NCBI GenBank assembly: GCA_938008555.1
Contig: CALLKE010000027.1
Span: 1 to 14,218, forward strand
Length of the DNA: 14,218 bases
Direction: 5' to 3'
Origin: an uncultured Pedobacter sp.
Lineage (GTDB): Bacteria; Bacteroidota; Bacteroidia; Sphingobacteriales; Sphingobacteriaceae
Of this stretch, positions 1 through 7,846 are shown one piece after another. The first letter of the stretch is position 1, and each line of letters opens with the position of its first letter. A program made the position numbers and the translations under genes. The notes beneath the pieces were generated by a model. The model was not told the DNA's origin. It saw nothing but the letters and a program-made list of their open reading frames with translations, and searched no databases.

Positions 1-198
1 TTGAAAATTGATACTCAAGAAATATCGTCAACATGTTTGTTACAAAGCAATGATTTAAAAAAGAAAATATCAGCTTTGGAAAATCTACAAAAACATGTAA
101 TGGAAACCAGAAATATGTTAATCCAAACTCTAGATGTAAATATTAAATCTATAAAAAAAGAATTGTCAGAAATTAAAAATAATAATAAAACTAATTAA
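1..198 (+). CDS. Small coiled-coil protein, possibly the 3' end of a longer gene cut by the window edge
   Basis: The frame is open from the first base (TTG) to a TAA at 196-198 and gives 65 residues. Because it is open right up to the window edge, the true start may lie upstream and this may be only a C-terminal part. The product is hydrophilic and rich in Lys, Asn, Glu, Ile and Leu. Leucine and isoleucine are spaced as in a helix from about residue 17 to 58 (ISALENLQKHV, then LDVNIKSIKKELSEI), which suggests one amphipathic helix or coiled coil. There is no signal peptide, membrane segment or catalytic motif. Base composition is far more AT-rich than the genes from 1354 onward. I do not recognise a family. 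It could be a tail of a larger protein, a small structural protein, or a chance open frame in AT-rich DNA. Confidence 0.4.
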   Translation: MKIDTQEISSTCLLQSNDLKKKISALENLQKHVMETRNMLIQTLDVNIKSIKKELSEIKNNNKTN

Positions 199-358
199 TT
201 AATTTTTATTTAATTATTAAATTTTATTATTTCTTTTAAAGAAATTGTGTTTATGGGAATAAAATTAAAAATTATAAGAATTTTTATAATCAACTGGCTG
301 GGGGGCAATTTTAAGATGCTAGGATGGATTTACTGGATATAAATAAAATATTGAAACC
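199..358. other. Very AT-rich intergenic stretch with a weak hairpin
   Basis: This stretch separates the small coiled-coil frame from the M91 remnant. About 199-290 contains almost no G or C. Positions 271-277 and 284-290 form a perfect 7-bp inverted repeat (ATTATAA / TTATAAT, 6-nt loop), but the stem is A:T only and so weak. A G-run occurs at about 300-305. I find no TAnnTTTG box and no coding frame of note. Confidence 0.45.
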
Positions 359-1272
359 ATGAAAAGAAGACTATTTTATATCAGCGCTTTAAGTTTATAG
401 GTGGATTAATAGCGATTATATCTTATTGTAAAAAGGAGAATCTAAGTCTGATAACTTGGTTAGAAGTTTCGCTAATGCGGCTAAACCGATGCCATCTACA
501 GCTGAAGAAAAACATTTCGTAGACGAATGGATAAAGAAAAACCTGAGTCCAGAGTCGGACTGGACAAATTCGAAATACATGGAAGGCCGAATTAATGAGG
601 ATAGAAATGCAATAAATCCAGATCCAGCCTATTGGCATAATATAGAAATCAATAATATTAAACGCCTTAAAAATGGGTTGTTAATGATGTCTCATACAAA
701 AGCAGGTATGCTACTATTAGAGTCAATACAACAAAATTTAGCTCAACTAGGCGCAAAAATGAAAGTGTCTGTGGTTTCAGATGAAATGGGTGTTATCCCT
801 ATAGCTGATCTCGATGCTTAACGTTCTAATAGAACCGACTCTGATTTTATAGAAGGTATTCAGAAATCAAGTAATGGCGTTGGAACTGTACCTTTTTTGA
901 CGCTTGATCCTAGTCTTCGTGGTGTTGATTTTGACGACACTCACTATAACTGCTCTATGTTTCATGAGTTAGTGCATGTTGATCATTGTCTGATGGAAGA
1001 GTCGGCTGTGGCTAAATTCCTTCAGGTAACATCTTTGAACCTGCTCAGTCAACGATATATGAAGAAGCTCGTACAGAATAGAAAAAATATCTGAGAATAG
1101 ATATATAGAAGAGTTGAAACTACCAAGACGAATAGAGTATGCTCTAAGGAGAGGGAAGAATGAGCTCACAGTAGATGATGATGATTCGGTCACGGTAGGT
1201 ACTTGGGGTGCTAGGAATCGTATTCCATTACCTCCGTATTCATTTTCATTTGCAAAGTCACACCATATGTAA
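359..1272 (+). pseudogene. Broken lipoprotein zinc metallopeptidase, M91 (NleD-like) family
   Basis: Conceptual assembly across frames gives a secreted lipoprotein protease, about 300 residues when repaired. ATG 359-361 opens MKRRLFYISALS; after a frame change near 392 the signal peptide continues (FIGGLIAIISYC), ending in a likely lipid-modified Cys at about 427-429. A second frame change near 432 leads into the mature part. The frame then runs to an in-frame TAA at 819-821, reads on without a gap through the zinc motif HELVH (963-977), and changes frame near 1020-1025. The downstream EEART (1061-1075) is the conserved acidic motif that follows HExxH in M91. Another change near 1075-1090, beside a run of six A, leads to ISENRYIEELKLPRR, matching the M91 C-terminal block, and then to TAA 1270-1272. 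Intact relatives include the type III effector NleD, which cleaves host MAP kinases; the substrate of this protein is unknown. With one nonsense and about four frame changes it cannot make the full protein. Confidence 0.8.
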
Positions 1273-1353
1273 TGAGGTATATAGCATTATTAAAAAAAGT
1301 GTATCAACTAATTCTGTGATTTGAGAGTGAAATTTTTTAGGCACTAGAGCAGT

Positions 1354-2247
1354 TTACGCCAATGTCATCCACTGCTCATCAACGGTGAGGTGCATTTGTT
1401 TTCCAAAAATCAAGGCTTGATTATCTGAAATATGTCCTGCCCGAAAATTAAAACAAACAGGGTACGTATAATCTTTCACATGTTCCATCATAATCTCCTG
1501 AACAGTTTGTCCAAATGGGATGTCATTGTCTTTGATTTGGGTAAAACCTCCGACAATGAGCCCTTCCAATTGGGCCAATTTCCCCGAACGTTTTAGGGTC
1601 CATAGCATTCGGTCGATGGTGTATAGATACTCGCCTACATCCTCAATAAAGAGAATCTTGTTACGATAATCCATGTCGGATACCGATCCAGATAGCGAAA
1701 TTAATATGGAGAGATTGCCGCCAACTAAAATGCCAGAAGCCTCGCCGTACTTGCTTATTGTTTTATTGGGGCCTCGGTAGCTGAGTGGTTCGTTAAAAAG
1801 TGCTTTACGTAATGTTTCCAATGATAATTGGCTGCCATCTGGAATAGTCAAGGGCATTTGTCCATGAATCGTCTGAATCTGATAATTGGCATGAATGTGA
1901 CTGTGCAGCACAGTGATATCACTAAATCCAACAATCCACTTAGGTTTTTTGATAAATGTCGAAAAGTCGAGTTGATCGATAATGCGAATAGTACCATATC
2001 CGCCACGTGCGGCAAAAATAGCCTTTACGGAATCATCATCTAAAAAACGCTGAACATCATGTGCTCGCAATGTATCATCACCAGCAAATTGGTTATATGA
2101 GGCATTGACTGTCTCTCCCAGAATGACTTTTAATCCCCATGATTCCAACAGCTGAATAGCATCGTTTAGATCATGAGGTATTTTCTTTGCGGGACATACA
2201 ATCGCTACGGTATCCCCTTTTTTTAGTGGAATGGGTTGATTTACCAT
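1354..2247 (-). CDS. ldcA: LD-carboxypeptidase, peptidase family S66 (LdcA-like)
   Basis: This is a cytoplasmic serine peptidase that removes the terminal D-Ala from tetrapeptide stems during peptidoglycan recycling. It has 297 residues, the normal family length. The N-terminal GDTVAIVCPA block is followed by ARGGYGTIRII at 80-90. The nucleophile is Ser109 in VGFSDIT, the acid is Glu202 in FIEDVGE, and the base is His272 in RAGHISDN, so the S66 Ser-Glu-His triad is complete. There is no signal peptide, which fits cytoplasmic recycling. The ATG at 2245-2247 is the natural start, since the recognisable N-terminal block begins within ten residues. The gene is divergent from metG, with 61 nt between the starts. 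Family assignment is firm; the exact muropeptide substrate is inferred from the family. Confidence 0.93.
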   Translation of the reverse strand: MVNQPIPLKKGDTVAIVCPAKKIPHDLNDAIQLLESWGLKVILGETVNASYNQFAGDDTLRAHDVQRFLDDDSVKAIFAARGGYGTIRIIDQLDFSTFIKKPKWIVGFSDITVLHSHIHANYQIQTIHGQMPLTIPDGSQLSLETLRKALFNEPLSYRGPNKTISKYGEASGILVGGNLSILISLSGSVSDMDYRNKILFIEDVGEYLYTIDRMLWTLKRSGKLAQLEGLIVGGFTQIKDNDIPFGQTVQEIMMEHVKDYTYPVCFNFRAGHISDNQALIFGKQMHLTVDEQWMTLA

Positions 2248-2262
2248 CTTTTTAAAAACGTT

Positions 2263-2270
2263 TATCTTTG
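2263..2270 (+). promoter_or_regulatory. Candidate -7 box (TATCTTTG) for metG
   Basis: The octamer matches the Bacteroidota TAnnTTTG consensus at every fixed position. It lies 38 nt before the metG start, leaving room for a short leader of about 30 nt. A TTG at 2236-2238 could serve as the -33 element, but the 24-nt spacing is longer than usual. No equivalent box is visible on the other strand for the divergent ldcA. Confidence 0.5.
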
Positions 2271-2308
2271 CCGGGTTATAAAAAACAGAAAGCTAAAATA
2301 TACAGACT

Positions 2309-4411
2309 TTGAAAAACGATACAGTTAAACGATATACCGTAACCGCCGCACTTCCGTATACGAATGGGCCAGTTCATATTGGTCACTTAGCAGGAGTTTA
2401 TATACCTGCGGATATTTATGTGCGTTATCTGCGCTCGATGGGTAAAGATGTTGTTTTTATTTGTGGATCCGATGAGCATGGTGTCCCCATCACGCTAAAG
2501 GCTAAAAAAGAAGGTATCAGTCCGCAACAATTAGTGGATAAATACCACAAAATAATCGGTGATTCATTCTTGGACTTTGGAATTTCATTTAATATTTATC
2601 ACCGCACATCGTCGGAAACACATCATCAAACGGCTTCTGATTTTTTTAAAGATTTGTACGATAAAGGTGTTTTTACAGAGGAGGAAACAGAACAGTATTT
2701 TGATGAGAAGGCCAATCAATTTTTAGCTGATCGATATATTACGGGTACTTGCCCAAATTGTGGTAATGAAAATGCTTACGGGGATCAGTGTGAAAAATGT
2801 GGCTCAACCTTAAACCCAACTGATTTAATCAACCCAAAATCGAGTTTATCAGGTGAGCCTCCTGTTTTGCGAAAAACTAAAAATTGGTTTTTGCCTCTGG
2901 ATAAAATACAATCACAAATTGACAGCTATATCGATTCGCATAAAGAGTGGAAGCCAAGTGTTTTTGGACAATGTAAATCGTGGCTCCATGCAGGATTGCA
3001 ATCTCGTGCCATGACACGCGATTTGGATTGGGGCGTGAAAGTGCCTATTGAAAACGCAGAGGGCAAAGTGCTATACGTTTGGTTTGATGCCCCCATTGGC
3101 TACATATCGGCAACTAAAGACCTTTTTAATGTGCAATTGAGCGAGGCTAAAAAACGGGAGTACTACTTGGATGTTGCTCCAAAAACGAAGTCATCCCACT
3201 GGGAAGATTACTGGCAAAAAGGAGACACCAAATTGGTGCATTTTATAGGGAAGGACAACATCGTTTTTCATTGTATCATTTTCCCTGCCATGCTGATGGC
3301 GCACAAGGGATTTATTCTAGCAGATCAGGTTCCTGCTAATGAGTTTTTAAATCTAGAGGGTGATAAGATATCCACCTCGCGAAACTGGGCTGTTTGGCTA
3401 CATGAGTATCTAAAAGAATTTCCGAATAAGCAAGATGTACTTCGCTATGTGCTCACAGCCACAGCGCCTGAAACCAAGGACAATGATTTTACCTGGAAAG
3501 ATTTTCAAGCGCGCAACAACAGCGAACTAGTTGCCATCTTCGGAAACTTTGTTAACCGGGTATTGGTTCTATCTCACAAGTATTTTGACGGAAAAGTGGT
3601 AATGGGTTCAGCATTTACGAAGACTGATCTTCAAGTATTCGATGAATTAAAAAGCTATCCCTCGAAAATAGGTGAAGCTATTGAGAGTTATCGTTTCCGT
3701 GAAGCATTATCCGAGATGATGAATATAGCTCGCCTGGGGAATAAATATCTAGCCGATGCTGAACCGTGGAAATTGTTTAATACAGATGCCGAGCGAGTAA
3801 AAACGGTATTGAATGTATCGCTACAAATAGCGGCTAATTTGGCAATACTTGCTGCCCCATTTTTGCCCTTTACTGCAGATAAATTAGGGAAGATGCTTGA
3901 TCTAAATCATTTGGAGTGGGGGGATGCTGGACGATCTGATTTACTTTCATTACAGCATCAGTTAAATAAACCTGAGTTGCTTTTTGATAAAATTGAAGGC
4001 TTAGCCATCGAAGCACAAATAAAAAAACTAATGGATACCAAAGAAGCGAATCAACTTGCACAAAGTAGTGTGAAAGAAGTAAAAGCGAATATCAATTATG
4101 ATCAGTTCTCTGCTTTAGATATTCGTGTAGGGACTATCTTGGAGGCCGAAAAAGTAGCCAAGACAAAGAAGCTACTTAAACTCACAATTGATACAGGCAT
4201 TGATCAAAGAACAGTTGTTTCAGGCATTGCCGAATATTTTACGCCAGAGGCGATTGTTGGCCAACAGGTTTCTATCCTGGTTAATTTAGAGCCGCGCGAG
4301 ATTAAAGGAATTTTATCTCAAGGAATGATTTTAATGGCCGAAAACAGTGATGGAAAGCTTAACTTTGTCAGCCCCAAGGAAATTATTTCGAATGGAAGCA
4401 TGATTGCATAA
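2309..4411 (+). CDS. metG: Methionine--tRNA ligase with C-terminal tRNA-binding domain
   Basis: This class I aminoacyl-tRNA synthetase charges tRNA-Met for initiation and elongation. It has 700 residues. The catalytic core opens with LPYTNGPVHIGH (HIGH at 23-26). A zinc knuckle uses Cys148, Cys151, Cys161 and Cys164, and the second signature is KISTS at 353-357, the family's usual variant of KMSKS. An alpha-helical anticodon-binding domain follows. From about residue 600 to the end there is an EMAPII/Trbp-like OB fold (FSALDIRVG, then QGMILMAE), which strengthens tRNA binding and mediates dimerisation in bacterial MetG. The start is taken as TTG 2309-2311, because the only upstream in-frame codons before the TAA at 2294-2296 are not start codons and the next ATG would delete the HIGH region. 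It is followed after 10 nt by tRNA-Arg and is probably co-transcribed with it. Confidence 0.97.
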   Translation: MKNDTVKRYTVTAALPYTNGPVHIGHLAGVYIPADIYVRYLRSMGKDVVFICGSDEHGVPITLKAKKEGISPQQLVDKYHKIIGDSFLDFGISFNIYHRTSSETHHQTASDFFKDLYDKGVFTEEETEQYFDEKANQFLADRYITGTCPNCGNENAYGDQCEKCGSTLNPTDLINPKSSLSGEPPVLRKTKNWFLPLDKIQSQIDSYIDSHKEWKPSVFGQCKSWLHAGLQSRAMTRDLDWGVKVPIENAEGKVLYVWFDAPIGYISATKDLFNVQLSEAKKREYYLDVAPKTKSSHWEDYWQKGDTKLVHFIGKDNIVFHCIIFPAMLMAHKGFILADQVPANEFLNLEGDKISTSRNWAVWLHEYLKEFPNKQDVLRYVLTATAPETKDNDFTWKDFQARNNSELVAIFGNFVNRVLVLSHKYFDGKVVMGSAFTKTDLQVFDELKSYPSKIGEAIESYRFREALSEMMNIARLGNKYLADAEPWKLFNTDAERVKTVLNVSLQIAANLAILAAPFLPFTADKLGKMLDLNHLEWGDAGRSDLLSLQHQLNKPELLFDKIEGLAIEAQIKKLMDTKEANQLAQSSVKEVKANINYDQFSALDIRVGTILEAEKVAKTKKLLKLTIDTGIDQRTVVSGIAEYFTPEAIVGQQVSILVNLEPREIKGILSQGMILMAENSDGKLNFVSPKEIISNGSMIA

Positions 4412-4421
4412 ACAAGTAGAT

Positions 4422-4493
4422 GGCCCTGTAGTTCAATGGATAGAATAGAAGTTTCCTAAACTTTTGATATGGGTTCGATTCCCGTCGGGGCTA
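4422..4493 (+). tRNA. tRNA-Arg (anticodon CCU)
   Basis: A cloverleaf folds by hand. The acceptor is GGCCCTG (4422-4428) with CGGGGCT (4486-4492), 7 pairs including G-T wobbles. The D stem is GTTC/GAAT with loop AATGGATA. The anticodon stem is GAAGT/ACTTT with loop TTCCTAA, giving anticodon CCT, which reads AGG. The T arm is ATGGG/CCCGT with loop TTCGATT. The discriminator is A4493 and CCA is not encoded. It sits 10 nt behind the metG stop and no separate promoter is evident, so it may be processed from the metG transcript. Confidence 0.95.
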
Positions 4494-4545
4494 CTCAAAC
4501 AAGAAACCCGTCACAGATTAATCTGTGACGGGTTTCTTGTTTGAG
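4494..4545. terminator. Perfect 52-nt palindrome between convergent genes, probable bidirectional terminator
   Basis: Positions 4494-4519 are the exact reverse complement of 4520-4545: 26 bp per arm, no mismatch and no unpaired loop apart from what steric limits require. The core reads ACCCGTCACAGATT and its complement. It begins at the base after the tRNA-Arg discriminator and ends 23 nt before the prc stop codon, so it can close transcripts from metG-tRNA on one side and prc on the other. There is no long T run behind either arm, so it is not a textbook intrinsic terminator. It may act through the very stable hairpin or as a 3' end stabiliser. Confidence 0.7.
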
Positions 4546-4568
4546 GGAAAATGGACTTCCTTCAGACT

Positions 4569-6743
4569 TTATTTTTGGAACTGTATAAAGTCAGCCATGA
4601 TTCGCATACACTCATCTTGAGTAAAATCAAAATCATCTTTATTTCTGGTATCAGTTTCGCCTTTTTTTAAGGGAGGCAAGCCGCGAGCTATTCGACGTTG
4701 ATTGCTTCTAGCCAGTGTTTTGGCTTCTTGCTCATCTCGTTCTTTTTTAAGTTGAGCTTCATTGAGTGACACCGAGGCTTCACTATCGCTTTTTTTGATT
4801 TGAGCGATATCATCTAATAAATTTTTAAACTCAGCTGAATTGCTCATTCGCTTATCATGAGATGCCACGAGCTGTTTTTTTACGACAGATAAATTAGCAA
4901 ATGGGGTATACTGGCAGGGAGCAATGGTATCCCATGGTAGAGCCGATTTCTGAGCGCTTTCACCATATTTATCGGCAGGATATACCATCGGGAAAGAGAT
5001 ATCTGGCATCACTCCTTTATGCTGTGTGCTACTTCCACTAATACGATAGAATTTACTGATCGTCAGATTTATTTGCCCAAACTGAGGAGCACTCGCAGAA
5101 ATACTAACATTCTCATTTTTGTCTCCCTCCGCTATTCGAAGCTTTTCTACAGGCCCGATTAATTTAGAAACATCTATTTGCTGCTGCACAGTTCCTTTGC
5201 CATAAGTTTGGGTTCCCATGATTACGCCTCGGCCATAGTCTTGTATTGCTCCTGCAAATATTTCGGATGCTGACGCACTGAAACGATCAACCATGATTCC
5301 TAGTGGGCCATTCCATTCAATCGTGTTGTTTCGATCTGCTTCAATCTCAACATTATCTCGAGCATCTCGTACTTGAACTACGGGCCCAGATTTTATAAAT
5401 AGACCTGTTAGGCTAACGGCTTCTTGTAAAGAGCCGCCACCATTACTCCTTAGATCAATAATGACAGCATCCACTTTATTGTTTTTTAAAGTATCAAGTA
5501 ATAAATGAACGTCGCGAGTTGTGCTTTTGTAATTAGGATCACCAGCTTGATAAGCAGCCCAGTCAGCATAAAAAGCAGGTAGCTGAATAATGCCAATCTT
5601 ATATGTTTTGCCAGATTGGGTAATTGTTTTAATTGTTTTCTTTGCAGACTGCTCTTCCAAAACAATCTTGTCACGCGTTATTTCTATAATCCGTGGGGCT
5701 GAGGATAGCTCCTTGCCCGCTGGTATAATTTTTAAGCGTACGATTGTGCCTTTGGGTCCTTTGATTTTCGAAACGGTAGCATCTATTCGCCAGCCAATCA
5801 CATCGACAAACTCTCCATCCTTGCCTTGGGCTACACCAACAATTCGATCATTGGGGTGTAGATTATTGGCTTTGAAGGCAGGTCCACCAGGGATAACTTC
5901 GATTACTTTCACAACTTCGTTTTCTAACTGTAGCCGAGCGCCAATTCCTTCAAAAGTGCGAGCAAGACTTTCATTAAAATCCTGTGCGCGAGCAGGTACA
6001 AAATAATTGGTATGTGGATCAATAGACTCTGTAAAGGCACTCATCAGAATTTGGAAAACGTCTTGATTGTTTGTTTTGGCAGTTTGAGTAAGCAAATTTT
6101 CATAACGCTTTTTGATCGTTTCGACATTTTTTGCTTCACTGTTTTCGGGTGTCTTCGAGGCTCCGGAGCCATTTTTTACAGAATCAGCATCTTTTGTTTC
6201 ATCGGTTCGTGCTATCCTTAAATTGAGGAGATCATATTTTACACGTTTGGTCCACAGGTCATCAGATTCAGCCTTCGATGCAAACCAGGGCATTTTTTCT
6301 CGATTATAAACGAACACTTCATTTGCGTTAAAATCGAACTTGTTGTTGACTTGTGATAGGGCGAAACGAACACTTTCGTTGTATCTTTTGAGGTATACGT
6401 TGAATATATAAAATGGAACACTCAAGTCTCCAGAACGGAGATCATCGTCGAGGAAAAATCGATACTTTTCAAAATCATCAATATCACTCTTCAGAAAATA
6501 GTTTCTGCCTGGATCTAATTTCTTTATATAACTATCAAATATTACAGAGGATAAAGAGTCGTTTACTACCACCTTTTTGTAATGATGATCCTCTATGAGT
6601 GACAATATATTCTTGGCTACAATTCCTTGCTGCACATCGGGTTTTAGATTGGGAGAGCCGGCTACGTTGATCGATACGCGTGGGTCTACCTGACATGCGA
6701 AGGTTGAGGCGATAAATAATCCTAGAAGTATTTTTTTGAACAT
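4569..6743 (-). CDS. prc: Tail-specific (C-terminal processing) protease, S41 family, lipoprotein
   Basis: This envelope serine protease of the Prc/Tsp type degrades or trims proteins from exposed C-termini. From the ATG at 6741-6743 it has 724 residues. A lipoprotein signal peptide (MFKKILLGLFIASTFAC) places the lipidated Cys at residue 17. An N-terminal Tsp domain precedes a PDZ domain with PGGPAFKANNLHPNDRI, then the S41 core. The catalytic dyad is Ser491 in FSASASEIF and Lys516 in TYGKGTVQ, 25 residues apart as in E. coli Prc. The C-terminal Lys/Glu-rich region matches the DUF3340 tail of the family. An alternative ATG at 6765-6767 adds eight residues and keeps a workable signal peptide; the frame is also open further upstream to a TTG at 6836, but that would bury the signal peptide. 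It converges on metG-tRNA and diverges from the FKBP gene. Confidence 0.95.
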   Translation of the reverse strand: MFKKILLGLFIASTFACQVDPRVSINVAGSPNLKPDVQQGIVAKNILSLIEDHHYKKVVVNDSLSSVIFDSYIKKLDPGRNYFLKSDIDDFEKYRFFLDDDLRSGDLSVPFYIFNVYLKRYNESVRFALSQVNNKFDFNANEVFVYNREKMPWFASKAESDDLWTKRVKYDLLNLRIARTDETKDADSVKNGSGASKTPENSEAKNVETIKKRYENLLTQTAKTNNQDVFQILMSAFTESIDPHTNYFVPARAQDFNESLARTFEGIGARLQLENEVVKVIEVIPGGPAFKANNLHPNDRIVGVAQGKDGEFVDVIGWRIDATVSKIKGPKGTIVRLKIIPAGKELSSAPRIIEITRDKIVLEEQSAKKTIKTITQSGKTYKIGIIQLPAFYADWAAYQAGDPNYKSTTRDVHLLLDTLKNNKVDAVIIDLRSNGGGSLQEAVSLTGLFIKSGPVVQVRDARDNVEIEADRNNTIEWNGPLGIMVDRFSASASEIFAGAIQDYGRGVIMGTQTYGKGTVQQQIDVSKLIGPVEKLRIAEGDKNENVSISASAPQFGQINLTISKFYRISGSSTQHKGVMPDISFPMVYPADKYGESAQKSALPWDTIAPCQYTPFANLSVVKKQLVASHDKRMSNSAEFKNLLDDIAQIKKSDSEASVSLNEAQLKKERDEQEAKTLARSNQRRIARGLPPLKKGETDTRNKDDFDFTQDECMRIMADFIQFQK

Positions 6744-6836
6744 TTCTTTAGTCGATTTTAAATCCATCTTTTCATATATACCCTTTATTGTAAGCGAGGG
6801 TGATTTTTGTTGCAAATTGAAATTATGCAAAAACAA

Positions 6837-7063
6837 TTTTAGTAAATAAACTGCAGACTTTTATGCCCGCACATTTTAACGTTGTTGCAGTTGCTTGTTG
6901 ATTCAAAGGTGAAAATAAACTACCTCTTTAGGAGTGTGTGGGTTTAACTTTTTACAGAATTTATTGATGAGGTATGATAGATGCCAGATTATTTTGAGGG
7001 TAATGGGGCCACTTTAAACTGATACTATTTATTTCTACCTTGCCCCATCAAAAATTTAGATAG
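6837..7063. other. Divergent intergenic region between prc and the FKBP gene
   Basis: This region should hold promoters for both flanking genes, but no exact TAnnTTTG octamer is visible on either strand. The closest match on the plus strand is TACCTTGC near 7036. An inverted repeat ATGGGGC (7003-7009) / GCCCCAT (7042-7048) lies just upstream of the FKBP start. No coding frame is supported. Confidence 0.4.
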
Positions 7064-7777
7064 ATGAATAAGAGAAGAATAACACTTATCGCTTTGGTTA
7101 GTTTGATTAGCTTGTCGGCCATGTCACAAGGAAAGAAGAAAGAAAAACAGTTAGATAACCAGAAAGCGTCTATGACGTTAGCATCCCCACTCGATTCTAT
7201 GAGCTATGCATTCGGTTTTAATATTAGCCAGGATTTAAAAGCGAGAGGGTTTAAAAGCTTAAATTATGATTTAGTTGCCAAAGCAATGTCAGATGGCTTT
7301 CATGGGAAAGATAGCCTGCTTACCAAGGACCAATGCCAAAAAATAATCGTTAGGGCTTTGGCAAATGCGAACAGAGATAAATATGCTCCAGTATTAGCCG
7401 AGGGCAAAAAATTTTTAGAAGAAAACAAGAAAAAGCCAGGTGTAATTACACTTCCAAGTGGTTTGCAGTACGAGGTCATTCGAGCAGGGACAGGCGATAA
7501 ACCCAAAGCCACAGATGAAGTGACAGTCAATTATGAGGGGACATTGATTAGTGGAAAGAAATTTGATAGTTCTTATGATCGAAAACAAGAAGCGAAATTT
7601 TCTTTAAACGGAGTCATTCCCGGTTGGACAGAGGGTGTTCAATTGATGCCCGTAGGATCTAAGTATCATTTTGTGATTCCTTACCAACTAGCATATGGAG
7701 AGCGAGGTGCAGGCCAAGATATCCCCCCCTACAGTGTGTTAATTTTTGATATCGAATTAATCAAAATTGGACAATAA
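7064..7777 (+). CDS. Secreted FKBP-type peptidyl-prolyl cis-trans isomerase
   Basis: This is a Mip/FkpA-like foldase that catalyses proline isomerisation on exported proteins. It has 237 residues. Residues 1-22 form a signal peptide (basic MNKRR, then a hydrophobic stretch ending LSAMSQ) with probable cleavage after Ser21 or Gln22; there is no lipobox Cys. Residues about 40-115 resemble the helical FKBP_N dimerisation domain (SMSYAFGFNISQDL). Residues about 130-236 are the FKBP_C catalytic domain, with VTVNYEGTLISGKKFDSSY, VIPGWTEGVQLMPVGSK and LAYGERGAG followed by IPPYSVLIFDIEL, all hallmarks of the fold. It is divergent from the tail-specific protease, so two envelope protein-quality functions lie side by side. 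It sits 69 nt upstream of lipA on the same strand. Confidence 0.94.
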   Translation: MNKRRITLIALVSLISLSAMSQGKKKEKQLDNQKASMTLASPLDSMSYAFGFNISQDLKARGFKSLNYDLVAKAMSDGFHGKDSLLTKDQCQKIIVRALANANRDKYAPVLAEGKKFLEENKKKPGVITLPSGLQYEVIRAGTGDKPKATDEVTVNYEGTLISGKKFDSSYDRKQEAKFSLNGVIPGWTEGVQLMPVGSKYHFVIPYQLAYGERGAGQDIPPYSVLIFDIELIKIGQ

Positions 7778-7834
7778 AGTTTAATGAGATTGGCTGGAGA
7801 TTGGAAGATGAGGCATAGATTCTAATAAAATGGC

Positions 7835-7842
7835 TACTTTTG
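7835..7842 (+). promoter_or_regulatory. Candidate -7 box (TACTTTTG) immediately before lipA
   Basis: The octamer fits TAnnTTTG exactly. It ends 4 nt before the lipA ATG, so a transcript starting about 5-7 nt beyond the box would begin at or beside the start codon and be leaderless. No well-spaced -33 TTTG is visible, which weakens the call. Confidence 0.4.
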
Positions 7843-7846
7843 TCGC

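Noticed and set aside
359..1272. Programmed frameshifting as an explanation for the M91 gene
   Set aside because: Several independent frame changes plus an in-frame TAA are present, and no slippery heptamer with a downstream structure is evident. Decay is the simpler reading.
4422..4545. tRNA-Arg as an integration site with flanking mobile element
   Set aside because: No integrase, no repeat of the tRNA 3' end elsewhere in the window, and core genes on both sides.
5590..6006. 138-codon plus-strand frame
   Set aside because: It lies wholly antisense to the PDZ and protease regions of prc, whose domains are unmistakable; it has no recognisable motifs.
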